55,748 nucleotides of DNA, taken from assembly GCF_003970495.1 (NCBI RefSeq), contig NZ_RXWW01000030.1, positions 1-55,748 on the forward strand. Direction: 5' to 3'. The position numbers and the translations under genes are program-made. Below are positions 27,475 through 35,652 of this stretch, in pieces. The DNA is from Staphylococcus pasteuri (GTDB lineage Bacteria > Bacillota > Bacilli > Staphylococcales > Staphylococcaceae). Numbering within the stretch: position 1 is the stretch's first letter; every line of letters begins with the position of its first letter. A model generated the notes under the pieces. It made no database searches and had not been told where the DNA came from. It was given only the letters and a program-made list of their open reading frames with translations.

Positions 27475-28263
27475 CTATAAAGTAAATAACATCGCTACAA
27501 AGGCGACACTATTATTAATTACATGTAATGTTATGGTCGCTGCTAGGTTACGATTAGTAAAGTGATACGCTGCAACAAAACAACTTGCCATAATAATATA
27601 TGGCCCTATTTCAAATGGTGACTGTGCATCTGTTACATGCACACTTGCAAATATTAAAATCGACAACACATACATAACAACATAAGTTAATTTTTTACCC
27701 AGTTCATGAATTAATAAATGTCTAAACAGTAATTCTTCTACTATGGGTGTAACGATCACAATGTCTAAAAACAAGATTGGCCACATCCAACCTGATGTAA
27801 ACATTTGTGCTAACATTTTATTATTTTCGGTATCATCAAATTGATATTTTTCAGGTAAAAATTCAACCATAGCTCCATACAAAATATTTAATACATACAT
27901 AACAACAATAATAATCGCAATTGTTGCGAAATGTTTTTTCAAATCTTTAAAACGTTGTTTAGCTAAGGGAATTAATGTTTTTCTGTGCATTAAATAAAAT
28001 AATAACAATACTAATGCCATACCAATCAAGCCAAATACAGTAGCAAAATTGGTTATAAGATTATTAATTTTATGATCTGACTTCATATGAAGTGAATTCG
28101 ATATAATAAAAGCAATTAACATACCAATCATTGGTAATAAGAATTGCGCTAATATAATATAGGCAGGAATAAGCCAAAAATCTCTTTTAACTACCTTCTT
28201 TGATGCAAATTCATTCTGTAATTTATCAGAATCTAATAGTTGTTGAGTAGTTTCATTTTCCAT
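27475..28263 (-). CDS. CPBP-family intramembrane protease
   Basis: The 262-aa multi-spanning protein carries the CPBP (Abi, Rce1-like) motifs: motif 1 EELLFRHLLIHEL (EExxxR), motif 2 FASVH (FxxxH), and motif 3 HVINNS (HxxxN). All presumed catalytic residues are present. Bacterial members act in peptide maturation, quorum-sensing control (MroQ type), surface protein display or bacteriocin self-protection. It is the second gene of a two-gene minus-strand operon, 34 bp after a degenerate paralogue, and converges on the two-component system. Confidence 0.83.
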   Translation of the reverse strand: MENETTQQLLDSDKLQNEFASKKVVKRDFWLIPAYIILAQFLLPMIGMLIAFIISNSLHMKSDHKINNLITNFATVFGLIGMALVLLLFYLMHRKTLIPLAKQRFKDLKKHFATIAIIIVVMYVLNILYGAMVEFLPEKYQFDDTENNKMLAQMFTSGWMWPILFLDIVIVTPIVEELLFRHLLIHELGKKLTYVVMYVLSILIFASVHVTDAQSPFEIGPYIIMASCFVAAYHFTNRNLAATITLHVINNSVAFVAMLFTL

Positions 28264-28297
28264 AAAATTCTCCTTTAAATCTTCTTTAATTTTATTA

Positions 28298-29053
28298 CTA
28301 CATTAATAAGAATTTCACTGTAAAAACGATAAAAATAATGAGTTGGATACCTGCTTGAAATAAATAAGTTGCTGCTAAATTCATTCCAGATTTAAGATAC
28401 ACAAATGTTGAACCTATAGCAATAATCAAATAAGGTAACATTTCCATTACGTTTATCATATCATACACATGGACAAGCACTTCTATGAATATAGAAAGTA
28501 TAATCACTACAACAATATGCCTCTTTTTCCTTAATTCATGGATTAATATGTGTTTATAAATAAGCACCTCAACCATAGGTCTTAAAACAATCATTGATAT
28601 AAATGTAAAGAATAATGCAGATGGATAGTTAAACAAACCTTCTACTCTACGTTCATATTGTGTTGGTCCAAAGTCTAATATACCTAGTAACCATGTTGCC
28701 ATTAACAGACCTAATAATACAACGGCGATAGAAATCATAATATGTATGGTGTATTGTTTCGCATAATGAAACTGTCTTTTCATTACTTGCGCAATATCAA
28801 ATTTATGCATTACAAAAAAGGCAAATAATGTTAAAAACTGAGCTAACACGAATCCCACGCTTAAACTAAGATTATATAAAAATTGTGCCGGTGGTCTTTG
28901 CGTTACCATTGCTGTTAATCCTAATGTCCCAAATACCGTACCAATCGGAATTAACATTTGAAATAATATGTATATAGGTATGATTAAAAAATCTTTTTTC
29001 ATCATTTGGTTTTGATTCCATACGTCACGTTGTAATTGGTTATATTGGCTCAT
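28298..29053 (-). CDS. CPBP-family membrane protein lacking key catalytic residues
   Basis: The 251-aa protein is a clear paralogue of the next gene (shared KKDFLIIPIYILFQ start and IYKHILIHELRKK), but the motifs have decayed. Motif 1 reads VEVLIYKH instead of EExxxRH, motif 2 has Glu where Phe is expected (EVLVH), and the motif 3 His/Asn pair is not evident. It is probably non-proteolytic, like Spd-type CPBP homologues that scaffold or regulate. AGGAGGTGA is an ideal ribosome site. First gene of the two-gene operon. Confidence 0.75.
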   Translation of the reverse strand: MSQYNQLQRDVWNQNQMMKKDFLIIPIYILFQMLIPIGTVFGTLGLTAMVTQRPPAQFLYNLSLSVGFVLAQFLTLFAFFVMHKFDIAQVMKRQFHYAKQYTIHIMISIAVVLLGLLMATWLLGILDFGPTQYERRVEGLFNYPSALFFTFISMIVLRPMVEVLIYKHILIHELRKKRHIVVVIILSIFIEVLVHVYDMINVMEMLPYLIIAIGSTFVYLKSGMNLAATYLFQAGIQLIIFIVFTVKFLLM

Positions 29054-29199
29054 GTGTCACCTCCTAAATCGCATTTTATCACAATTACTTTATCATTTTA
29101 TAATTCAGTTGAATACACTAATTAAAATAAATTGTCTCACATAAATATTTCATAAACTAAAATAATTTAAATTCTACAATATAAATTTAACCGGTTTCA

Positions 29200-29227
29200 T
29201 TGTAAAACATTAAGAATGGTGTATCAT
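29200..29227 (+). promoter_or_regulatory. Promoter of the glutamate-synthase-domain gene
   Basis: TTGTAA (29200-29205) and TATCAT (29222-29227) are spaced 16 bp. The palindrome AACCGGTT lies just upstream (29189-29196). Confidence 0.5.
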
Positions 29228-29260
29228 AGTGTTGGAGTAATGATTAAGGGGGGCATATTA

Positions 29261-30838
29261 ATGAGTGTACTAACGACGATGCAGTTCATTGTCAACATCA
29301 TTATTATGATTTTTTTATTGGGTGCATTATTATTAGGTTTCATTTGGCTGATCAAGGATAAACGACAAACACAACATAGTGTATTAAGAAATTATCCGTT
29401 ACTTGCACGCATTAGATATCTTTCAGAAAAAATGGGGCCTGAATTAAGACAATATTTATTTTCTGGTGACAATGAAGGTAAACCATTCTCTCGTACAGAT
29501 TATAAAAATATCGTATTAGCTGGTAAATATAATTCAAGAATGACTAGTTTTGGTACTATGGCAGATTATAAAGATGGATTTTACATACAGAACACTATGT
29601 TTCCACTTCAAGCTAATGAATTAAAAGTGGATAACACTACTCTACTTTCGACTTTTATTTATCAAATTGAGAATGAAAGATTATTTAGTAGAGATGAACA
29701 TCGTAAACGTAAGGAAGTGGATCCTTATTATTTAACTGATGAACACGCTGTCGTTCTCGGGGAACATCTTGCGCATCCTTATAAAATCAAACGATTAGTT
29801 GGTCAATCAGGGATGAGTTATGGTGCATTAGGTAAAAATGCTATTTCTGCCTTATCTAAAGGATTATCTAAAGCAGGTACATGGATGAATACAGGTGAAG
29901 GTGGTTTGTCAGAATACCATCTTAAAGGCGATGGAGATATCATTTTCCAAATTGGACCTGGTCTTTTTGGTGTAAGAGATAAAGAAGGTAATTTCAGTAA
30001 AAAAGAATTTAAAACACTTGCTGAACGTAAAAATGTACGTGCTTTCGAATTAAAATTAGCTCAAGGTGCCAAAACTCGTGGCGGTCATATGGAAGGTGCA
30101 AAAGTAAACGAAGAAATTGCTAAAATTCGTAATGTTGAACCGTTCAAAACAATCAATTCACCAAACCGCTTCGACTTTATTCATAATGCTACTGATTTAT
30201 TAAATTGGGTAGATGAAATCCAACAATTAGGCCAAAAGCCAGTTGGTTTTAAAATAGTTGTGAGTCGTATTGAAGAAATTGAAAACTTAGTCAAAACTAT
30301 GGTTGAACTTGATAAATATCCAAGTTTTATAACTGTTGATGGTGGCGAAGGTGGTACTGGTGCCACATTCCAAGAATTACAAGATGGTGTAGGTCTTCCA
30401 TTATTAACTGCTCTACCTATTGTTTCTGGTATGTTAGAAAAATACGGTGTTCGTAATAAGGTGAAAATCTTTGCATCTGGAAAATTAATTACACCTGATA
30501 AAATTGCAATCGCTTTAGTATTAGGTGCTGACTTAGTTAATATTGCACGCGGTATGATGATAAGTGTAGGATGTATTATGAGTCAACAATGTCATATGAA
30601 TACATGTCCTGTTGGTGTTGCGACAACAGATCCTAAAAAAGAAAGAGGATTAATTGTTGATGAAAAACAATATCGTGTAACCAATTATGTAACAAGTTTG
30701 CACGAAGGATTATTTAATATTGCAGCAGCTGTTGGCGTATCAAATCCTACCGAAATTACTGCTGAACACATTATTTACCGTAAAATGGATGGTGGCACAC
30801 AGACTATTCATGATTACAAATTAAAGTTAATATCTTAA
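29261..30838 (+). CDS. FMN-binding glutamate-synthase-domain protein
   Basis: I chose the ATG at 29261, preceded by AAGGGGGG; the earlier in-frame ATG at 29216 has no ribosome site. The 525-aa protein has an N-terminal membrane helix, then a GltB-like TIM-barrel domain with the FMN site (TVDGGEGGTGATFQE) and the Fe-S cluster cysteines in SQQCHMNTCPVGVATTDP. It lacks the glutaminase domain of true GltB, so it is not glutamate synthase itself. It is a predicted membrane-attached oxidoreductase; the substrate is unknown. A terminator follows. Confidence 0.8.
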   Translation: MSVLTTMQFIVNIIIMIFLLGALLLGFIWLIKDKRQTQHSVLRNYPLLARIRYLSEKMGPELRQYLFSGDNEGKPFSRTDYKNIVLAGKYNSRMTSFGTMADYKDGFYIQNTMFPLQANELKVDNTTLLSTFIYQIENERLFSRDEHRKRKEVDPYYLTDEHAVVLGEHLAHPYKIKRLVGQSGMSYGALGKNAISALSKGLSKAGTWMNTGEGGLSEYHLKGDGDIIFQIGPGLFGVRDKEGNFSKKEFKTLAERKNVRAFELKLAQGAKTRGGHMEGAKVNEEIAKIRNVEPFKTINSPNRFDFIHNATDLLNWVDEIQQLGQKPVGFKIVVSRIEEIENLVKTMVELDKYPSFITVDGGEGGTGATFQELQDGVGLPLLTALPIVSGMLEKYGVRNKVKIFASGKLITPDKIAIALVLGADLVNIARGMMISVGCIMSQQCHMNTCPVGVATTDPKKERGLIVDEKQYRVTNYVTSLHEGLFNIAAAVGVSNPTEITAEHIIYRKMDGGTQTIHDYKLKLIS

Positions 30839-30854
30839 ATAAGTTCAATATATC

Positions 30855-30882
30855 GCGATCACTTCAATGTGGTCGCTTTTTT
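30855..30882 (+). terminator. Terminator of the glutamate-synthase-domain gene
   Basis: GCGATCAC pairs with GTGGTCGC (one G-T), followed by six T. Confidence 0.85.
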
Positions 30883-30918
30883 AATGTCATTTTCTAATAT
30901 AAACCTTCATAGACATAT

Positions 30919-30942
30919 ATCTATATAGATGATAATCTATAT
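30919..30942 (+). promoter_or_regulatory. ars operator candidate
   Basis: ATCTATATAGAT (30919-30930) is a perfect 12-bp palindrome, and its half ATCTATAT recurs at 30935-30942. Eight bp separate this from the arsR ribosome site, as expected of an ArsR autorepression site. Confidence 0.55.
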
Positions 30943-30959
30943 TTAATTTGGAGGTTATC

Positions 30960-31277
30960 ATGACTTATCAACAATTAGCAATTTCATTAAAAGTGTTATC
31001 AGATGAAAATAGATTAGAAATTTTAGATATTTTATCTTGTGGTGAATTGTGTGCGTATGACTTATTATCATACTTTCAATTTTCTCAACCAACGTTAAGT
31101 CATCATATGAAAATCTTAGTCACACATCAATTTGTTACCACTCGAAAAGAAGGAAATAAACGTTTTTACCAATTAAATGATGCGTTTTACACTCAAATAC
31201 TTAATCATTTAAACCTCATTAAAAATAATAATGAACAATGTAAATGTCATTCAATGAAATTAGGTGATAGTCAATGA
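30960..31277 (+). CDS. arsR: ArsR/SmtB-family arsenical repressor
   Basis: The ATG at 30960 lies 5 nt after GGAGG. The 105-aa winged-helix repressor follows plasmid pI258 ArsR closely ([49 protein letters not shown]). It would block arsRB until arsenite or antimonite binds. The usual ELCxCDLL inducer-site motif here reads ELCAYDLL: Cys31 is kept, but the second Cys is Tyr33. Cys27, Cys94 and Cys96 remain. Sensing may therefore be altered. Its stop overlaps arsB by 4 nt. Confidence 0.9.
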   Translation: MTYQQLAISLKVLSDENRLEILDILSCGELCAYDLLSYFQFSQPTLSHHMKILVTHQFVTTRKEGNKRFYQLNDAFYTQILNHLNLIKNNNEQCKCHSMKLGDSQ

Positions 31278-32566
31278 TGAGTATCCTTGCTATTGCTATA
31301 TTTCTAATAACCCTCTTATTTGTTATTTGGCAACCTAAAGGATTAGATATCGGAATAACCGCTTTAATAGGTGCTGTCATCGCAATTATTACAGGCGTTG
31401 TTAGTTTATTAGATGTCGTTGAAGTCACTCAAATTGTTTGGAATGCAACACTTACTTTCGTGGCTATTATATTAATCTCCTTAATATTAGACCAAATCGG
31501 CTTTTTCGAATGGGCAGCCGTTCACATGGTACGTGCATCAAATGGAAATGGTCTTATGATGTTTATTTTAATTATGGTTCTGGGTGCTATAGTTGCAGCA
31601 TTTTTTGCCAATGATGGTGCAGCATTAATACTAACGCCCATCGTACTTGCTATGGTGCGTCATTTAGGTTTTAATAAAAAGATTATCTTTCCTTTTATTA
31701 TTGCCTGTGGATTTATCGCTGATACGACGTCTTTACCCTTTATAATTAGTAACTTAGTCAATATCGTTTCTGCTGATTACTTTGGTATTGGTTTTACTGA
31801 ATATATGGGGCACATGATTATCCCAAATATATTCTCATTAGTCGCAAGTATAGTTGTTTTATGGACTTATTTTAGACATTCTATACCTAAACGTGTAGAT
31901 ATCTCACATATCAATAAACCAAAAGATGTTATTAAAGACCATCGTTTATTTAATATTTCTTGGATCGTTATTGTTATTTTAATGATTGGCTATTTTGTTA
32001 GTGAGTGGATGCAAATTCCAGTTTCAATTATTGCTGGTGTTATTGCGATAATATTCCTAATACTTGCTAGCAGATCCTCAGTAGTAAATACAAAACAAGT
32101 CCTTATAGGTGCTCCGTGGAATATCGTCATCTTTTCAATAGGCATGTATTTAGTCGTATTCGGTTTGAAGAATGCCGGCATTACTACTTTATTGGCACAT
32201 GTTTTATCAATGATTTCGAACCACGGATTATTTGCTAGTATTATGAGCATGGGATTCATATCTGCAATTCTCTCTTCTATTATGAATAACTTACCTACAG
32301 TATTAATTGATGCTATAGCAATTGGACAATCAGGTGTTTCTAGCACAATTAAAGAAGGAATGGTTTATAGTAATGTTATTGGCTCTGATTTAGGTCCTAA
32401 AATAACACCTATTGGTTCGCTAGCAACATTGTTATGGTTACATGTACTGGCACAAAAAGGCATGAAAATTTCTTGGGGAACCTATTTTAAAACAGGCATT
32501 CTCATTACTATACCTGTATTATTCTTTACATTACTAGGTCTCTATTTAACATATTTTATTTTTTAA
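31274..32566 (+). CDS. arsB: Arsenite efflux membrane protein ArsB
   Basis: The 430-aa protein has 12 predicted helices and matches ArsB in length (429 aa in pI258) and motifs ([76 protein letters not shown]). It extrudes arsenite and antimonite through the cytoplasmic membrane. The start overlaps the arsR stop (ATGA). No arsC reductase gene is adjacent, so arsenate resistance would need a reductase elsewhere. Confidence 0.92.
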   Translation: MMSILAIAIFLITLLFVIWQPKGLDIGITALIGAVIAIITGVVSLLDVVEVTQIVWNATLTFVAIILISLILDQIGFFEWAAVHMVRASNGNGLMMFILIMVLGAIVAAFFANDGAALILTPIVLAMVRHLGFNKKIIFPFIIACGFIADTTSLPFIISNLVNIVSADYFGIGFTEYMGHMIIPNIFSLVASIVVLWTYFRHSIPKRVDISHINKPKDVIKDHRLFNISWIVIVILMIGYFVSEWMQIPVSIIAGVIAIIFLILASRSSVVNTKQVLIGAPWNIVIFSIGMYLVVFGLKNAGITTLLAHVLSMISNHGLFASIMSMGFISAILSSIMNNLPTVLIDAIAIGQSGVSSTIKEGMVYSNVIGSDLGPKITPIGSLATLLWLHVLAQKGMKISWGTYFKTGILITIPVLFFTLLGLYLTYFIF

Positions 32567-32574
32567 CATAAAAA

Positions 32575-32609
32575 TGGCAACATTGAACACGTTTCGCTCA
32601 ATGTTGCCA
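32575..32609. terminator. Bidirectional terminator, arsB/YehR-like
   Basis: A perfect 12-bp stem TGGCAACATTGA with its complement lies between convergent genes. Confidence 0.85.
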
Positions 32610-32615
32610 TATATT

Positions 32616-33083
32616 TTAGTCATCATGATCAGTCATATTACTTTTTTCTTTTAATCCATTACGTTTCATCTGACTAACCGTTTTATCAAGACTCACTTTA
32701 TCATTTTTACCTTTAACTGACACAAATCCTAATTTTTTCTTCAATTGATCTATATCTGCTTTTTTATAATCAATATCAATATGTTCTACGGCTTTATCAT
32801 TTTTATAATCTATTTTGAATGATACACCTTTATTACCTTTAAATGCTTTTTCATCTTTTTTTAATATATCTTTGGCTTGTGCTTTATCTATACCTAAATC
32901 TTCATATTTTAGTGTTCCTAATGTAGATTGTTTAAGTACTTCATCACCTTTATACGTTAAAGATGTAATAACTTGTTTACCATTAACGTCCCCTTCGAAC
33001 GTTTTAGTCTGTTCTTTACTACACGCAGACAGTGTAATGACACTTAACGCAATGACTATCAAAACTGAAACTAATTTCTTCAT
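32616..33083 (-). CDS. YehR-like (DUF1307) lipoprotein
   Basis: The 155-aa product has a lipoprotein signal (MKKLVSVLIVIALSVITLSAC, lipobox LSAC) and a single small DUF1307/YehR domain of about 125 residues rich in Lys and Asp (FEGDVNGKQVITSLTYKGDEVLKQ near its start, KGVSFKIDYKNDKAVEHIDIDY). It would be anchored on the outer face of the membrane. Function is unknown. AGAAGG precedes the ATG. It stands alone between arsB and the peptidase gene. Confidence 0.75.
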   Translation of the reverse strand: MKKLVSVLIVIALSVITLSACSKEQTKTFEGDVNGKQVITSLTYKGDEVLKQSTLGTLKYEDLGIDKAQAKDILKKDEKAFKGNKGVSFKIDYKNDKAVEHIDIDYKKADIDQLKKKLGFVSVKGKNDKVSLDKTVSQMKRNGLKEKSNMTDHDD

Positions 33084-33242
33084 ATGGTCGCCTTCTCTCG
33101 CCTGTTTCTTAAATTAATTATACTATTATTTTTGTTATTGTTGGTATTACTATACTCTTATTTAACACAAAATTCTAATAATATATCACACCATTATCGC
33201 TATGTTAAACTATACATAATACGTATTTGGGAGGATTGTAAA

Positions 33243-34319
33243 ATGAGTGATTCAGTTCAATTACTTAAACAATTAACATCAGCAAATGGCATTGCAGGTC
33301 GTGAAATGCAAGTTAAATCATTAATGAAAAATCATTTATCAACTGTTAGCGATGCTATTATTGAAGATAATTTAGGCGGTATTTTCGGAAAGAAATCAGC
33401 TACCAATGGTTCAAAATCTATTTTAGTTTCTGGACATATGGATGAAGTAGGATTTCTAGTGACAAAAATTGATAAAGATGGCTATTTATCTTTTAATCCA
33501 ATCGGTGGTTGGTGGAATCAAGTCATGTTATCTCAAAAAGTGACTGTTACCACAGATGATGGTAAAACTCTAAGAGGTATCATAGGTTCGAAACCACCTC
33601 ATGTGCTTACACCAGAAGAACGTAAAAAAACTGTAGATATTAAAAATATGTTTATTGATATCGGTGTAAGTAGTAAAGAAGAAGCTGAACAATTAGGTGT
33701 ATCTGTAGGAAATATGGTAACGCCATATAGCGAATTCGAAACACTAGCTAATGAAAAATATATGACAGCTAAGGCTTTTGATAATCGTTACGGCTGTGCA
33801 TTAGCCATCGATGTACTTAATGCGTTAAAAGACGAATCAATCGATATTAATTTATATTCAGGTGCTACTGTACAAGAAGAAGTTGGACTACGTGGCGCAA
33901 AAGTTGCAGCCCAAACGATTCAACCTGATTTAGCTATTGCAGTTGATGTAGCCGTTGCTTTTGATACTCCTGGAATGTCAGGCCAAACGAGTGATAGTCA
34001 TCTAGGCGGTGGTCCAGTTGTTATTATGATGGATGCATCTAGTATTGCTCATGAAGGTTTACGTCAACATGTTAAAGATGTGGCACAACAACATAACATT
34101 GAAGTACAATGGGATACTACACCTGGTGGAGGAACGGATGCTGGAAGTATACATGTTGCAAATGAAGGCATTCCAACCATTACTATCGGTATCGCTTTAC
34201 GTTATATGCACTCAAACGTTTCAGTTATCCATAAAGATGATTATGACAATTCAGTTCGTCTCGTTACTGAAATCGTGCGTTCATTGAATGATGATACTTA
34301 TAATAATATTAAATGGTAA
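33243..34319 (+). CDS. M42-family metallo-aminopeptidase
   Basis: GGAGG lies 8 nt before the ATG at 33243; upstream in-frame codons lack a ribosome site. The 358-aa enzyme has the M42 metal ligands and catalytic residues: SGHMDEVGF (His and Asp), AFDNRYGCALA (bridging Asp), VQEEVGLRGA (Glu-Glu), DVAVAFDTPG (Asp), and RYMHSNVSV (His). M42 enzymes form dodecamers that trim peptides after the proteasome or Clp; the group is often mislabelled endoglucanase. It is cytoplasmic. The 56-aa zinc-ribbon gene follows 24 bp downstream. Confidence 0.87.
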   Translation: MSDSVQLLKQLTSANGIAGREMQVKSLMKNHLSTVSDAIIEDNLGGIFGKKSATNGSKSILVSGHMDEVGFLVTKIDKDGYLSFNPIGGWWNQVMLSQKVTVTTDDGKTLRGIIGSKPPHVLTPEERKKTVDIKNMFIDIGVSSKEEAEQLGVSVGNMVTPYSEFETLANEKYMTAKAFDNRYGCALAIDVLNALKDESIDINLYSGATVQEEVGLRGAKVAAQTIQPDLAIAVDVAVAFDTPGMSGQTSDSHLGGGPVVIMMDASSIAHEGLRQHVKDVAQQHNIEVQWDTTPGGGTDAGSIHVANEGIPTITIGIALRYMHSNVSVIHKDDYDNSVRLVTEIVRSLNDDTYNNIKW

Positions 34320-34343
34320 TATCTTAGGAGGCTTGATTAATGT

Positions 34344-34514
34344 ATGAGGTTATTCGGAGAGTTAAAATGTTCCAACTGTCATCGTGAAATCAAAGATGAT
34401 GAAAATATTTTCATAAAAGTACAAGCTAAAGATTTACATGGCTATACTAATTTAGATGGTTGGTCTAACGAACAATACAAATTATGCGAAACATGTGCTA
34501 AACAATTAAAGTAA
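34344..34514 (+). CDS. 56-aa protein with two CxxC motifs
   Basis: The frame from the ATG at 34344 encodes 56 residues with Cys pairs C9-x-x-C12 (LKCSNCH) near the start and CETC near the end, as in a small zinc ribbon. AGGAGG at 34326-34331 is 12 nt upstream. A frame at ATG 34340 is better spaced but stops after 15 codons. Homologues in staphylococci are sometimes mislabelled as Fe3+-hydroxamate transporter parts. It is probably cotranscribed with the M42 peptidase and ends at a shared terminator. Function unknown. Confidence 0.7.
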   Translation: MRLFGELKCSNCHREIKDDENIFIKVQAKDLHGYTNLDGWSNEQYKLCETCAKQLK

Positions 34515-34521
34515 AAAGTAA

Positions 34522-34560
34522 GCCAAGATTTCTCAGGAAATATGAGAAATCTTGGCTTTT
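34522..34560. terminator. Bidirectional terminator
   Basis: A perfect 14-bp stem, GCCAAGATTTCTCA with its complement, then TTTT. Confidence 0.9.
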
Positions 34561-34586
34561 CTATATTATATGATATTTTCAACTAT

Positions 34587-35405
34587 TTATTTAATAGATT
34601 TTTTCCAACTATCATCACTTAACATTTCACCTGGCCATGTGTATGCCATGACGCCACCATCAATACGAATTGTTTCTCCTGTAATAAATGAACTATCATC
34701 AGAAGCTAGGAAAGTTACTAATTTACCTACTTCGTCTGGTGTACCTAATCGACCTAATGGTGTAACCCATTTTTGATTTTCACGGAACGTTTGACCCGCT
34801 TCATCTTGCGCAGTTCCCGCTAAGTTATCTACTAACGGTGTCTCAATAGTACCTGGTGCAATTGCATTGGCACGAATATTTTCACGACCATATTCAATTG
34901 CGATTGATTTAGTGAAGTTAATCACTGCACCTTTTGCAGCGTTATATCCTGAGCGATATAAGTCGGCAGCTTGACCAGAGAATGATGCTGTATTAATAAT
35001 TGAACCGCCTTGATCCATCATTAATGGCAATAAGAATTTAGTTACTAAGAACGTACCTCTCATATCTACGCCCATAATCTTATCAAATACTTCTACTGGA
35101 TATTCATGAATTCGTCCAGCACCATTATCAACACCTGCATTGTTAAATATCACATCAATACGACCATATTGTTGCTTCATATCATTCGCAAATTGTTCCA
35201 CTTGTTGTTCATCTGAAATATCAACTTTATATGCAGTAGCTTGACCACCATTTTGTTTAATATCTTCAACAGTTTGATCTAATTCATCCGCAATATCTAA
35301 TGCTAATACATGAGCACCTTCTTGAGCTAAAACTTTAGCAGATGCTTGACCAATACCAGTACTTGCTCCTGTCACAACGGCTATTTTATTTTCTAAACGT
35401 TTCAT
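34587..35405 (-). CDS. SDR-family oxidoreductase
   Basis: The 272-aa short-chain dehydrogenase has TGASTGIGQASA (cofactor loop), DISDEQQ, NNAGVDN, the catalytic Ser in NTASFSG, YNAAKGA (Tyr-x3-Lys), and the C-terminal FITGETIRIDGGVMAYTWPGE. It resembles glucose-1-dehydrogenase and 3-oxoacyl reductase-like members; the substrate cannot be read. It is cytoplasmic, preceded by GGAGAG, and divergent from the AbgT transporter. Confidence 0.8.
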   Translation of the reverse strand: MKRLENKIAVVTGASTGIGQASAKVLAQEGAHVLALDIADELDQTVEDIKQNGGQATAYKVDISDEQQVEQFANDMKQQYGRIDVIFNNAGVDNGAGRIHEYPVEVFDKIMGVDMRGTFLVTKFLLPLMMDQGGSIINTASFSGQAADLYRSGYNAAKGAVINFTKSIAIEYGRENIRANAIAPGTIETPLVDNLAGTAQDEAGQTFRENQKWVTPLGRLGTPDEVGKLVTFLASDDSSFITGETIRIDGGVMAYTWPGEMLSDDSWKKSIK

Positions 35406-35575
35406 GTTGTTTCACTCTCCTAATATTTTTCATGAAAAATGAATCTTAATATTATATTTCCACTTCCTATAAAGATCTAAACGCCGTTATGACAATGATA
35501 GCGCTTTATTCAGAAATTCTTTTGAAAGAGTTTATCAAATCATCTTTTTATACTCAATAGTTTTATTATTAATTT

Positions 35576-35620
35576 CAATTTCAGAAAATTCTTATCATTA
35601 CATGTAATGTTTGCTATACT
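35576..35620 (+). promoter_or_regulatory. AbgT promoter with CodY-like box and palindrome
   Basis: -35 TTATCA (35592-35597) and extended -10 TGCTATACT (TATACT at 35615-35620) are spaced 17 bp. CAATTTCAGAAAATT (35576-35590) matches the CodY box at 13 of 15 positions. CATTACATGTAATG (35596-35609), a perfect 14-bp palindrome, fills the spacer. Confidence 0.6.
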
Positions 35621-35652
35621 TTTAGATAATTTAACTAAGGAGTGGTTCATGA

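Noticed and set aside
35490..35510. TGATAGCGCTTTAT as a cre site upstream of the AbgT gene
   Set aside because: It matches only 11 of 14 positions and lies well upstream of the promoter.
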